Notes under the pieces: generated by a model
Database searches by the model: none
Told to the model about the DNA's origin: nothing
The model's input: the letters and a program-made list of their open reading frames with translations, nothing else
Origin: Ciborinia camelliae
Taxonomy: Eukaryota > Ascomycota > Leotiomycetes > Helotiales > Sclerotiniaceae
Reading direction: 5' to 3'
Assembly: GCA_025890175.1 (NCBI GenBank)
Contig: JANPYM010000009.1
Coordinates: 1,799,782 to 1,863,781 of the forward strand
Length of the DNA: 64,000 nucleotides
Shown: positions 36,867 through 48,293 of the stretch, piece after piece
How positions within the stretch are numbered: the first letter of the stretch is position 1
Layout of the letters: each line of letters starts with the position of its first letter
Made by a program: the position numbers and the translations under genes

Positions 36867-38172
36867 CTTAATTCTTCATAATTGGATTTGATAGAGGGAG
36901 GAAATTCCGAATAGGTGATGAGATGGAGGCTGGAAGGTTATGATTTGAGTTGTTTTTGTGCTGATTAATGAGGCTGTCGGGTTTCCTTGATCTGCTAGAC
37001 ACCTCGGTATATAGGGCTGTCAGTTTTGCTTCATTTATTAGACACCTCGGCATCATGTGATAATGATTGAATATGGAAGCTTGAAGAAGAAATAATAGAC
37101 AAGAAGCTGACAAGATTTGGACTGATCAGATGGTTGGAGTCCAGTAGTTTAGACATGTTTTGCACAGAGTTTCATCCCCAGAACAGTGTGGTAGAATGGA
37201 GATTTATCGGTGGGGGGAATAAAGAGATAGTAGGAGTCCAAGTGGACTGTATACATGATATGGCAAACTCCAAGGAAGGGAAAAGAAGACTTTTACTCAC
37301 AGATCTGTGAAGAAATATCCAATTGATTTCTTGTCCTTCCAAAATTCGAAAGCAACTATATTGTCAGTTTTAGTTACTTGGAGGTTTCAACAGTCTGTTA
37401 TACATACCTGGATATGAAAGGTTTTGGTGGCAAGTTGGAAAGTGAGAACTAGCAGCAGTGTGTGTCTTTTTGAAAGCTCTTTATTTGGATCTGGATTAAA
37501 GACTATGAGATTGAGATTTGGGTAAAGGTCGTGGATGTTGAAGTGGAAGTTGAAGTATTGTTGAAAGAAGATTATGATGTCGTAAGATGTTTTTGGAGGA
37601 AAGAATCAGAGATCCATTACAGAATGGAAGCTATTTTAGCCTCGGACCGAATGAGTAACTGTGGGGTTATATATTAGATAGAATATGAGCAAATTTTACT
37701 ATAGCATGACATATGGCTGTCCCATATTGCACAAATGATGCAAACCAGGCTTCACTACACTATTTTTACAATGATCAAATTTCGGTTAACATTTTCACCA
37801 TATTATTGGGCATGACATTGAATTCACAGGAAGAGTCATTTGAAAGGAGTAGTTTGGATCATTTCCTGTCTCTAATTTGTACAATCATCCGAATTTCTAA
37901 AGTGATTTGTAATTCTTTTTGCAAACTAGGCAAGACTTGTTGACTGCAAAATGAAATAAATGAATTTCTACCAAACACCATTCAACCCCCCATAAAATGT
38001 TACTGGTTAACCACAATATAGTTCTTAATGTTCCTTGCGTATCTTTCCTTTTGGTTAAAGTCTCCTATAGGCCGCAAGAGATAGAGAATTCCTATCGCAT
38101 ATATCAATACTCCCAGCCATTCATAACTCCAACCCAATGCCATAATTTCCTCAAACCATACAATTTTACATT
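36867..38172. other. Intergenic between the paired 2EXR genes
   Basis: 1.3 kb with no supported gene. It holds the promoter region of the gene at 35988-36866. A TTAGACACCTCGG-like stretch occurs twice (near 36997 and 37042), a short local duplication. Confidence 0.5.
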
Positions 38173-39051
38173 TTAAAATACATTAGATGTCATCGAGCGT
38201 TGCTGGGGCTTACACCAAGAGCCCCGACAGTCATATAACCACTGCGGACAATCTTTGAGTTTGGTAAGATTCCTCCCAAGCACTGTATTTTTTACGTCCT
38301 CTTGAAGTTGCAGTTTCTGAATCCTACGAAGATCCTCGAAGAACTGATTATGCCGACGCATCAGTTCCAGCTTCAACTTCTTCATTCTTGGATTCAGATA
38401 CGCCGTTGCGAAATCGAATTCAGTCAGCTCCAGTTCCTCGGAAGGGAATAGCATATATCGTGAGGTATAAAGCGTAACTTCTTTTATATGTTCATTCATC
38501 CACTCAGGAGGTGATATTTTTGTGAATGTTCCCCATTTGTCGCAAGGCATGGATGAGGACTTTTGCCATACACAGTCGTTTAGGCCAATTCGTTGAACCT
38601 TAAGCTCGTACATTTTCTCATTCAAAGCGTCGCATTGACTATCCGTCATAGATGACATCGGACAGATGAGATCACACGAGGGGTTGATCCAAATACACCC
38701 ATTGGTTCCATGATCCATAGTAGTGACGAGGGGAAACTCTGCTTGAGTGTCGAAGGCTAGTTTGTAGAATTTGAGTGCAACCGCTCTCGCCTCATGATTT
38801 GCATGAAGAATAGCTGGGATGGGGTCACAACTCTTAAATGCATAGAAGCTAAGATCACCATGACCTTGTGAGTGTTCCGCTTTTAGGATCCTCCTAGTCG
38901 GAAATACAGTGACTACCCGCCCTTGTCGGCAAACCTCTTCCCAGATCATCTTTCGGATCTCGGGTGGTAGACGTGAGAACAGTCGAAAGAAGCTCAGGTG
39001 GTTGTTTGGCAAACCAGCCCAAGTCTGTGGTTCTAAGCCGAATATCTTCAT
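38173..39051 (-). CDS. 2EXR-domain protein, subfamily A (second of a tandem pair)
   Basis: A complete single-exon protein of 292 residues. It has the most canonical N-terminal motif of the set, LPPEIRKMIWEEV near 28-40, then NHEARAVALKFYKLAF (the second ExR-type helix) and WINPSCDLICP. The tail has CPQWLYDC. Compared with its twin it has an extra short leader and a shorter C-terminal segment. Both are read from the minus strand, about 1.3 kb apart, with independent upstream regions, so separate transcription is likely. Function unknown. Confidence 0.85.
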   Translation of the reverse strand: MKIFGLEPQTWAGLPNNHLSFFRLFSRLPPEIRKMIWEEVCRQGRVVTVFPTRRILKAEHSQGHGDLSFYAFKSCDPIPAILHANHEARAVALKFYKLAFDTQAEFPLVTTMDHGTNGCIWINPSCDLICPMSSMTDSQCDALNEKMYELKVQRIGLNDCVWQKSSSMPCDKWGTFTKISPPEWMNEHIKEVTLYTSRYMLFPSEELELTEFDFATAYLNPRMKKLKLELMRRHNQFFEDLRRIQKLQLQEDVKNTVLGRNLTKLKDCPQWLYDCRGSWCKPQQRSMTSNVF

Positions 39052-41160
39052 TGCTTTCGTCTTGGGGAGGAAATTAGACGCTTAGGGATTGGGAGCGAAA
39101 TGTCTGTTTTGATGCTTTGTGATGTGCCAACTAGGTATGATTAGCAAGATTTCGAGTAACGGATGAATTTTAGTTTTCTGATATACGATCATAAGAGACC
39201 AATGCTCGGATGGATATACAACTAATTTCAAATCTGAAATAGGGACCAAAAGCAAGGAGTCAAGCCACTAGAAGGGGAATATGGACTCGGTCACGTTTCA
39301 GGGAGAAACTTTGGACTGCAAATTTGGGGAAGTTAGATGTGAAGGACATAATTTTGGATTCCTATGAAACCGTTGGATGATAGGAAAAAACTCACCAGCG
39401 CAACTCGATGAATGAATTTAAAAAAATTCATTAAATTGATTTTGTTTTATTGGATAGGTGATGTGATGGTCCTGCGATCTCCCAGATAGCTTCGTAATGT
39501 GACAAGATCCAATGCCGGCGCAGGTGGAGGTATTTATTGATAAAAATATTTGATTGATAGAACAGCCGTCTGTCAAATTTGATTTTGCTGATGTTTGGAT
39601 AGAGTTGTATCTTGTTTAGAAATTCTAATGACCAAGAGAACATATATACAAGTAAACTAAGCGTATAAGAAATACGGTTATTCTGTATACTTCCACCCGT
39701 ATTACAATAGCGCAAGCTATCGAACATTGTACGTATGTATTAAATGAAATTTATACAGCGCCAATGAACCAGGGTTGGGCAAATGGTAGGATAACCACCC
39801 CGTGAAATACCCCGGATACCCACGGGTTTATAGAGTAACTACCACGGGGAATCCAACGGGGTAGGGGAAACCACCCGGAGAGGTGAAACACCCCAGATAG
39901 GGTACGGCTGGCTAAGCCTGCAATGAACGGGCGACTAACTGGTACGGTAGCTGCCAGTGGAAGAAACTGATAGTCAGAGCCACACATTTTGATAACCCAT
40001 TTGCCAAGTGCGAGTAGAATTTTGACTTCCTTCATAAGGCATGTGCCCAAGTGAATTCAAGGATCTTGAAAGAATATTGCCAGTATCGCCTTGTGACATC
40101 CCAGAATCGACCAAGAATTACAGTTAGACGTGTCACGTAAATGTGAGTTACGTAGGGCTTAATAAATCAAGATAAACAGCTTATAACGGAGCGATATTCC
40201 TTCTGTCAGTTGAACTATGCTTTGCTTCGATTTCGATATACTTATACACTGATCTATTGAGACATGTTTCGCTGAAATTCATGAGCTTAACTTCGTATAA
40301 ATGCTAATCGCTGCATACATCTCGCAGCAACAATAAAATTTCCACCCAGAACCTTCACATTACCTGCCCATATCCCCGCTAAAACTAACTTCCCGTCCTC
40401 AGCTTGTATCAAAGCACCAGCTGGCGAATCGCAACAGACAAACAGATGATTAAAACAGACGATTATTTTGTAACTCGCAAAACTTCTACCAAACCTTCTA
40501 CAAAAAATTCCAATCAAAAACTCTACGAAACACTATGATCACGTGAATATCATTTCTAAATTGGTTGAATTAGGCAAGGGTAACAACCTCCATAGATGAA
40601 TGAGCTAGCCACCGAGAACTTGGCATCAAAAATTCAGTCCAGCATTGAGAAAGTGTAAAAGATAATACACGTGACAAGAAGTTAATCACAGAAGGCACAG
40701 AATGTTATTGATTGTATGTATTTATATTAGGTCATTAATTTAGCTACTATTCTTCTTCTCTCCCCGTTGAGTAACACTCGTGCCAGCCCATTATGCCATT
40801 ACTATTAATATTCTACATCCCCCACCCAAAGAAACTATAACCCATAATCTACCTTCCCGCACTGCGCATAAACCTTAATAGGCCAGATGGACTAGACGGA
40901 ATGTTTGATTATTCAAAAACAATGGACAATGAAGAGTAAGATGAGGGTGAAGAGGGTATAGACGATATAGGCTAGACGAGCCATTTGATTATTCCTAGAG
41001 CATTGAGAAACCCAAAAGTCGGATCAGACTGGGAAAAGAGTTCCGTTCAACAGCTTTTTCAATCCTACCATCGAGACATATCGTCATGAACAGTAGGTCT
41101 CTCCCTATATGTGACAATATCCATGATGCAATACACCTGATAGCAGGGAGAGTGCCGTCA
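39052..41160. other. Intergenic containing a short hAT-like element
   Basis: Apart from the element at 39770-39920, listed separately, no gene is supported. Open frames across 39751-40050 and 40287-40517 lack any family feature, and the first runs through the element. Confidence 0.5.
39770..39920. mobile_element. Non-autonomous hAT-like MITE, 151 bp, TSD CAATGAAC
   Basis: It is flanked by a perfect 8-bp duplication, CAATGAAC (39762-39769 and 39921-39928). The ends are CAGGGTTGGGCA and, inverted, CAGGCTTAGCCA (9 of 12 identical). Eight-base duplications with CAG-type ends are the hAT signature. The body is G+C-rich with internal GGGGTA/TACCCC repeats and no coding capacity. Its right 72 bp match the right end of the large element at 31815-31886, and its left end matches 9709-9720, so it may have been mobilised by the same transposase. 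Confidence 0.8.
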
Positions 41161-42126
41161 TCAATAACATACCTTGCATGTAGTATCATCACATAGGTAC
41201 GGTAGCAATTCCTCCGGCCCCAAGAGCCTTCTGACCTTAGCTGGTACATTATCGATCATCAACTCGATCCTCGACGGTGACCAAATTTTCAAAGATTCCG
41301 GCGAGCCTGGAATCGAACGCGTCGTACCCCTGGGGAATGCAATTGGGAGCCTGGGAATATCATATATTTTCGTGATGACATCGATTCGAATCTGCTGCTG
41401 GATTCCATCGCGTAAACGAACGATGTATCTCTTGAACTTCGAAATTGCGGCACAGAGCGCGCATTTCTGTTGGGGACTGAGCGATTCCCAGTTATGAGGC
41501 CATATATCACCATAAGCAGATCCGGGTCCATTTTTGTACAATTTGGTAGCGCGTGGTCCCATGAATAACACCACGGATTTAAGGGGTCTGGGAGGGTTTG
41601 TGGCGCCTTCCAACCATGTCTCCACAGAGTAATCTTCGGAACCGGTGGGCGCCTTTGGACAAAGAATATTATTCCATTGTGTTTCGTCTAAGGCGAGAGT
41701 CTGCATTTGTGAACAATTCATCGCGTCCAAGAGAACTTTTTGTTCAGGCTTTGAGTACGGGCCAACCGGGCAGATTGTATCGCAGTCGGGATTGGTGTAA
41801 AATCGGGGTACGAGGGGAACAGAGAAGAATTTGAAGGTGTGATTGGCCACGATGGCCTTCTTGTAGTGTTTCTTCGCCTCCATCCTCGCCTCTCTGCAGA
41901 CACTAAACAACGCAGGCATGGGAGTGTCGCATCGGAATCTGAACAAGCGGTAGTTAAATCGTCCAATAACCTGCCGATCAAGGTAATGTAAATGTTTGAC
42001 CGCGACAGGGACATTGCGAGGTTCAAAGGAAGCGAATAGCCAAACCATACATTGAATTTCAAGTGGCAGTCTCGAAAAATGGGGAAAGGTTTTTACTTCG
42101 CCGGTATTATCCCCAGAAGTAGACAT
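41161..42126 (-). CDS. 2EXR-domain protein, subfamily B
   Basis: A single-exon reading gives 321 residues, with RLPLEIQCMVW near 19-29, VCREARMEAKKHY, the FYTNPDCDTICP motif, and LKIWSPSRIELMI near the C-terminus, the tail signature shared with the copy at 32838-33872. The 3' end is not certain. The last codons read TGC AAG GTA TGT TAT TGA, and the GTATGT there is a consensus donor, so an intron could remove this stop. The nearest acceptors give either a very short intron or an almost immediate new stop, so I keep the single-exon model. No signal peptide. Confidence 0.8.
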   Translation of the reverse strand: MSTSGDNTGEVKTFPHFSRLPLEIQCMVWLFASFEPRNVPVAVKHLHYLDRQVIGRFNYRLFRFRCDTPMPALFSVCREARMEAKKHYKKAIVANHTFKFFSVPLVPRFYTNPDCDTICPVGPYSKPEQKVLLDAMNCSQMQTLALDETQWNNILCPKAPTGSEDYSVETWLEGATNPPRPLKSVVLFMGPRATKLYKNGPGSAYGDIWPHNWESLSPQQKCALCAAISKFKRYIVRLRDGIQQQIRIDVITKIYDIPRLPIAFPRGTTRSIPGSPESLKIWSPSRIELMIDNVPAKVRRLLGPEELLPYLCDDTTCKVCY

Positions 42127-42475
42127 CTGGTTGGTGACGAAAAGGATTATGTTGAGGTTAATGTCCGAGCCGAATAAAGTAAGGACAGTCAGGGATGAAG
42201 TTTCCTATCAAAGGTCGTAGAAATAAAGATCTTTGAGTTTCGTTGTCGATGGGTTTGTTGCTTGGGAATCAATGCAGTTTAAATAGGTAGCCCATCGCTT
42301 TCACGTACAGCCAAGAGCAAGCAAGAAGACCTAAACGGTAGAGACACGATGTACGTCCGGATCTCTGCCGTATTAAAATCATCACTAGCGAATGGCCGTA
42401 TTCAAATACCTCTGAAGAAGGTGATTCTGAAGGAAATATCCGCACACCGTACAGTATTGATAAAAAAGAGAGGCG
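42127..42475. other. Short intergenic region
   Basis: It holds the upstream region of the 2EXR gene at 41161-42126 and the 3' end of the Zn2Cys6 gene. Nothing else was seen. Confidence 0.5.
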
Positions 42476-45400
42476 CTAAAATCCAAATCCAAAGCCCACA
42501 GATCCATTACCAGCACCCCCCATGACTCCAGTTCCACCCATCCAATCCCCAGCATTCAACCAATCAACCTGTCCCCACATCTCCTCCATCCCAATGCCCT
42601 CGAGTGATTCGAATCCCGTATTGAAATCCCAGCTTGCAGGAAAATCATCATCTAGAGCTGCTGGGTCTGTTTGTGCAGGATGCGCGAGCTGCGGTGCAAA
42701 ATTAACATCCATATTGTTCCATCCTGGGGGTCCCTGACCCGCCATCCCTGTACTTCCGATACTCCCAGTTGCATTTGCTTGACCCTCCATCCGCATATGC
42801 TCTGGATTAATTGTGCTGTGACTGGTAATCACTCTATCTTCTTGAGAGAGACTTCCCTCCTTGTCCTTCTCCAATTCTCTATTCATCTCCCCACCATCAA
42901 GAACCCACTTCAGCACCCTCCCTACTACCCTCCTAACCCTCTTCAACAACGCATAATTTCCATCGGTATCTCTAACCCAATCCAAAAACGCCGCAAAAAG
43001 CGTTAGTTTCTGAATCGTCATACTTTTCGAAAACCTTGTCTTCTCTTTCTCCCCCTCCCTCTCCCCTCCCCGAGTTCTTGTCTTTTCCGAGCTCCTTGAA
43101 GTGAATTTAAGTAACTCAATACAAATGACACCCGCAGCAGGAATCCCAAAATTAGTCACAACCCAATCGAAGCAAAATTCGAATCCGACTAATGCATCGC
43201 GTTTCTCCCACATCATGATGACTTTTTCGAGCATCTCCATGGCTGTATCAAGTAAACCTTGATTATTATTTCCATCCAGACGATTTGAGAGTGCTAGGCG
43301 ATGTAGTATGAATGTGTTTTGTAGGATTTCCAATTGTACGGTTATTTGTACAAAGAGTAATCTACCTGTTGATGTAGGATCAAAACGAAACTGTGCTGGC
43401 CAGTGTTGAGAAAGTGATAGAGTACGTTGAAGTAATGAATCGATACGTTCCCTGCTAATCTGCACATCTACACCTAATGCCCCCTCCAAGATCTCCTCCT
43501 TGACCATATATATTTGTAAACTAATTCTATAACAAGTACCACAATATATTTCCCCTTTCTGATTCCATCCCTGATCGTCACAATTTGCAATCGCTTGTTG
43601 CATTTTTGCGCGGGGGAGAAAGAGTTCTGCTTCGGAGAGATCCGAGGGCATTTGTAATCTACAGTAGAGACGGGAAATGCCAGGTGGTGTGCCATTGAGA
43701 GCAGAGGAACATTTATCCATTGCGTAGACGGAAGCGAAGACTCGACGCTTATATTCGGCGGCAGTAGTCAGGAGGTGTGGAGGGATGTGAGGGAGTCGGT
43801 GAAGTCCGATTGCGCATGCTGAACTTATCATATTCCCATGACGGTTGAGATTTCCAAAACCTTGAGCCGGATTAGGATACATGCAGAACACAGTACGAGA
43901 TAATGAACTGGGGGCAAAAATATAGGAACACATACTCTCATCCCCTACAACACAACTCTCCAAAACAAATATGGCCACCCGAAAGGCAACCACAATCTCG
44001 TTAACCGTATCCGTACAATCACACATTTTCCCCATCACATCGGCACACTCATTCATTCTCCAGCTCGTCTGTCGTCTATTCCTCCCATCATTCTCTTCCT
44101 CCCGAAACAATGGATCTCCATCCGCCAAACTCTGATACGCTCTTCCTATGAAGCAGAACAAGAGCCCGATGACTTCAAATCGAATATTCAATCCAGAAAA
44201 CGTATCAAGCCACGCAATGCCATCATCTGGAGATGGAGGCAGTGAACTTCCTTCATTTTTAAGCAATGTTTCAACAAAAGGGATGAATTTTTCTTTACTG
44301 CGGGGTTCAGCTAGAATTGAGCCGAATGTGTCGTAGATACTTGAGATCAAATATTGGATCATGAATTGGGGCATAACTGAAAATTCAAGCAGATCATGAT
44401 AGCGTTCTAGAAGTGTGTTGCAGCTTGAGAGGGAGGGTATGTTCCAAAGTGCTTTGGTGATCATTTCACATCTAACTGTATAGGATGTTGGACGATTTCT
44501 TCCTAACTTTGTGAATATCAGTAGATGGTTCGATCCATTTCATATCATTGAAATGTACTTAAGAATGAACTGTTGAATATGAAAAATGTATGGGGAGACC
44601 TGTAGCGAGTCAAGCTCGAGTGCGGTCTCAAACTCTTCCTTGCAGTCATTTAATATGAAACTGTGCCAGTACTGAGTATCCCAGGAATATACAAAGAGCC
44701 AGGATATGTAATCTCTTCGATTGGAAAAAGACCCTTCCAATTTAGCAATGGCAATCCATTGTCCCCAATAAATATAAACCAAATTTTCTCCAGTCACCAC
44801 TTGATAATCTAGTCACACCGAAAAGTCCCAAATTTATTCGGATCTCTTCAAAGTAAACATTTATTCATCGGGACACAGGGACTGCCTGCAGATGTTCCCA
44901 CTTTCTCTCATACGTCTATTCAATATATCTTTACCAATACAAAGAAACGCTTCGCACTTTCCCCATCTATTTGAAGTCGTTTCATTCGCAAAAGTCACAT
45001 GCATAAATCAAAAACAAATCAGCAAACAAACTCACAAGTGGCGGACCGAAAGGCCATGAACTAGGATTTTTCCTCCCCTCCTCCCCAATATCCAACATCT
45101 CTCCTAACGCCTCATCTCTCGTCACTTCTTTATTTCCTAATGCCTGCCATCCATCTTTCGATTTCAACCTGGGAGATTCACCATGCCATTCATCAGTACC
45201 CCCACTTCCCCCATCTCTAAACGCAGCTCCAAAACTAGTAGGACCCCAATACCTCCTACTTCTCGGATGACTTGCCCCCTTCCAATTATCATGCACCGTC
45301 GGTTTCCCCGGCGTTGGATCGTCAAAATTTGGAAGAGAGTGTTTATGAGATTGAAGTTGGGGGATAGGTGATCTACAGCCGCGAGAGGAACGGTAGATTT

Positions 45401-45926
45401 TGCTTGAGGGTGGGTTTGTTTCAGGGAAAAGAGTCCTCTCTTGGACTACACTTCGAGTATCCCCTATCACTGCAGAGTCCCGGGCTACAAAATGAAGCTG
45501 CGAAGTGGTGTTATTCTCTATATCTGAACTCCCGTTCCCGTTGAGGGTATGAGTTCGTTTTCCATCTTTGTCTTCTTCTTCTCCTCCTCTTTCTCCTATC
45601 ATAACGGCTGCATCAACCAATCCGACCAACCCTAATGCATCTCCCTCTACCCCTTCCACTCCATCTCCTTCTCCATTGCTCCCTCTCACCCTCTCAACTA
45701 CCCTCCTACGTTTTACACCTCTCTCCTGCTCACTCCTTCCTCGACTCATGGGCGCAGGATGATAAAAACATCTCTCCTCCAGTCGTCTCCTAACACACCT
45801 CCCACAATGCGGTTGCTCATGCCCACAGGCAAGTTTTCCCTGTCTGCACGGTTCACACGAGGGGCGTTTGCCATTCCGGCGGAGTGTGGGGGCTGCCTGA
45901 GCTGGCGAGGCATGTGATTGTGGCAT
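42476..45926 (-). CDS. Zn2Cys6 fungal transcription factor (multi-exon)
   Basis: The first exon (45926 down to about 45036) encodes a binuclear zinc cluster at residues 24-53, with six cysteines spaced C-x2-C-x6-C-x6-C-x2-C-x8-C (CEPCRQGKLAC.., CGRC..). Basic and Ser-rich linkers follow, up to a GTGAGT donor at 45035. The large last exon (from about 44475 to the TAG at 42476-42478) encodes some 660 residues of the fungal transcription-factor middle homology region (NRHGNMISSACAIGLHR, RVFASVYAMDKCSSALNGTPPGI) and a Gly/Asn-rich end. The 560 bp between contain at least one intron and possibly a small middle exon; the acceptor CTATACAG at about 44476 does not fit the first exon's phase alone. 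A 75-nt in-frame segment near 43855-43932 starting GTATGT may be a further intron. It probably acts as a nuclear DNA-binding regulator; targets unknown. Confidence 0.75.
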
Positions 45927-48293
45927 TATGAGAGAAGAGAGAGCGAGGAAGAAAGAGAGGGATATATATATTTAAAGATATAAAAAGATCTTATGTGGTA
46001 TTGCACTTTCGTATTCCTCTACAAGATGGCGAGAAATCGTATTACTATCAAACAGCCGGGTAATCGGACGAGGAAGATAAGCTTACTTCTTTGGAGATAT
46101 TTGGCCACCTCATCAACGGCAAATGAGATTGACTTCAAATCCCAGAAAATCACACGATTGAGATGGATTGAGTAGGGTAGAGTATGAAGCATAAATCACA
46201 GAAGAATTAGAAACCTCCAGCTTATGAAAGTAGGTAAGATCGCATCCCTTGAGCTTGACTGCGCACGTGCCGATACCCGATTACATGTACCGAAGTAGTT
46301 CCGTGAAATCCTTAGCAAATATGTGATGAGATCTCAATATCCCATCCCATACATTCTCGCATTTCAACGCAAACGGAACACGAATCATGTCGGGGAGATT
46401 TGCCTGAAAGGAAGGGGATGGGTTTCGAGGCAGGAGCAAAAAACGGAACCCCAATTCTACTGCGATCAGCTCACGTGCTTTGGCACCTGAATTGACACGT
46501 GAATTGCCCCTTAGATAGTTTGATGTAGCGCCGGATTTTGCGGCCGCCACCGGGGCATCAGCTCACCGATAGCCTGCTTGCCTCCCTGCGCTTCCCCCAA
46601 GCTGCTATACTGCTATTGCTCAATAGTATATCTAAATAGATCACGTTTTAAGCTCTATGGGTGTTGCCCATGCCTCCATTTAATAGTTTTCATTTTAATA
46701 CTCTACTATACCTAGTTCGCACGGTCCCCTACGTACAGTCAGTCACACCTCATCGTTATACAGGTGATTCAAGGTAACATTAAGCCTAGCCTTGCCTTGA
46801 GTCTCTTTCTTATCACCATCACCATCACCATAACCAATAACAATAACAAAAAACATACACCAAGTCAAATCCCCTATTCAAATTCTTATCCTTATTTCAA
46901 TAAAATCAAATCTCAATCATCCGCCCATAATTCCATTCCGGAGGACCTAGGATCGATCACCCGGGGTACTGTAAATAAAGCTTACCGTACTTTTTTCGCA
47001 GGAAAGATGGATGGATGGATGGTGATCAATCGAGTGATCAATCGAGTGATCCATCATGCGATACTCCATGCGGTGGAGCATTCACTTTTTTTGGTAGGTG
47101 ATTGAGAGATTGAGAGTAGGTATTGATTGAATGAATGATCGATTGATTTGATAACCATCACCTCTGTATTGTTCGGGGGGGATAATGGAAAGACATCATA
47201 TACTTATATGATATGATATGATATTGATAGAGGTGGAAAAGAATAGGAAAAGAAGTATGGAGAGGGAAAGAAGAGAAGGGAGGGAGGAAAGAAATTTAAG
47301 GGGTAGGATCAGGAAAGTCATCAAGCTCCGGTTCGATCACATTCACACATCCATACATCCATACATCTATACATCCATCCATCCATCCACGATGATATGA
47401 TATTTTACTGAGATTGATTGCTATCATACTACCTATGTCTTCCCTGCACTTCCCACCCACATCATCTGCGTGCATTAAAGTAGATATGTAGAAATCCTCA
47501 ATCGATTTTCAGTTCGCTGATTCGCGTGCTTGTTGATTTCCTCTCTCTGCATCATTCATCCGATCAGACGAGATTTTTGCTCATCCTCATACCATTTTGA
47601 CTATTCACCAAATAATCAATCCTTGCTTATGCTTATTTTGCTTGTCCATCTGCAAAGTCAATCATCCACGCCACCGCCATATCATACACTTCATCCCAAG
47701 CATCTCATCCCTTCCCAATTACGTGCCCCTCAACCCAACCCGCATCCCATCGCCACAATCAACTAGTAAATGTGCGCAGGGCAAGCAAGCAACTAAATAA
47801 AGGCCCTCCTACCAAAATAAAAGAGTAAGACGATCAATGATCGCGAAGAAGGTCCACGACAAGCGCGCACTGAAGCGGTACTAGCAGCACGTGTAAAAAA
47901 AAGAAACAACTCGATTATCATCCTCCCATTTCACATTTTCTTGCCTTTCCCTGATGTCATAAATGTTTTGAAAAATGCATAAAGCACGCGTTAAAAATCG
48001 AAACCCATCGACTGATCCTCATCAATTTTTGAGCCTCCTTAAATACCAGTTTCGAGAAACTGGCGGGAAAGACTGAATAGATGCAAGCCGAAAAGTAAAA
48101 GGCATGGAATCAAATGGGATGTCAGTAGGGTTTTGAAAGTATGGTATTATACAACGTGCTCGTGTGTGCGGGGTGAAAAGTAATGTACAATTGGACAGTC
48201 CGTTTTCTTTAGGGTTCTCGCAAAAGATCCCAATATCTGGCAGTGAAGAGATCCTAAATTGGCAAGCCAGGTGGGAAGTCAATGAATATAAGA
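45927..48293. other. Intergenic, microsatellite-rich
   Basis: No supported gene. Simple repeats include ATCACC (about 46815-46835), GGAT (about 47008-47022), CATCCATA/CATC (47340-47390) and a TCAATCGAGTGA pair (about 47025-47050). The last 200 bp are likely the 3' untranslated region of the BET gene. Confidence 0.5.

Noticed and set aside
46281..46550. 89-codon minus-strand frame upstream of the Zn2Cys6 gene
   Set aside because: No recognisable domain, no conserved context, and length within chance expectation.
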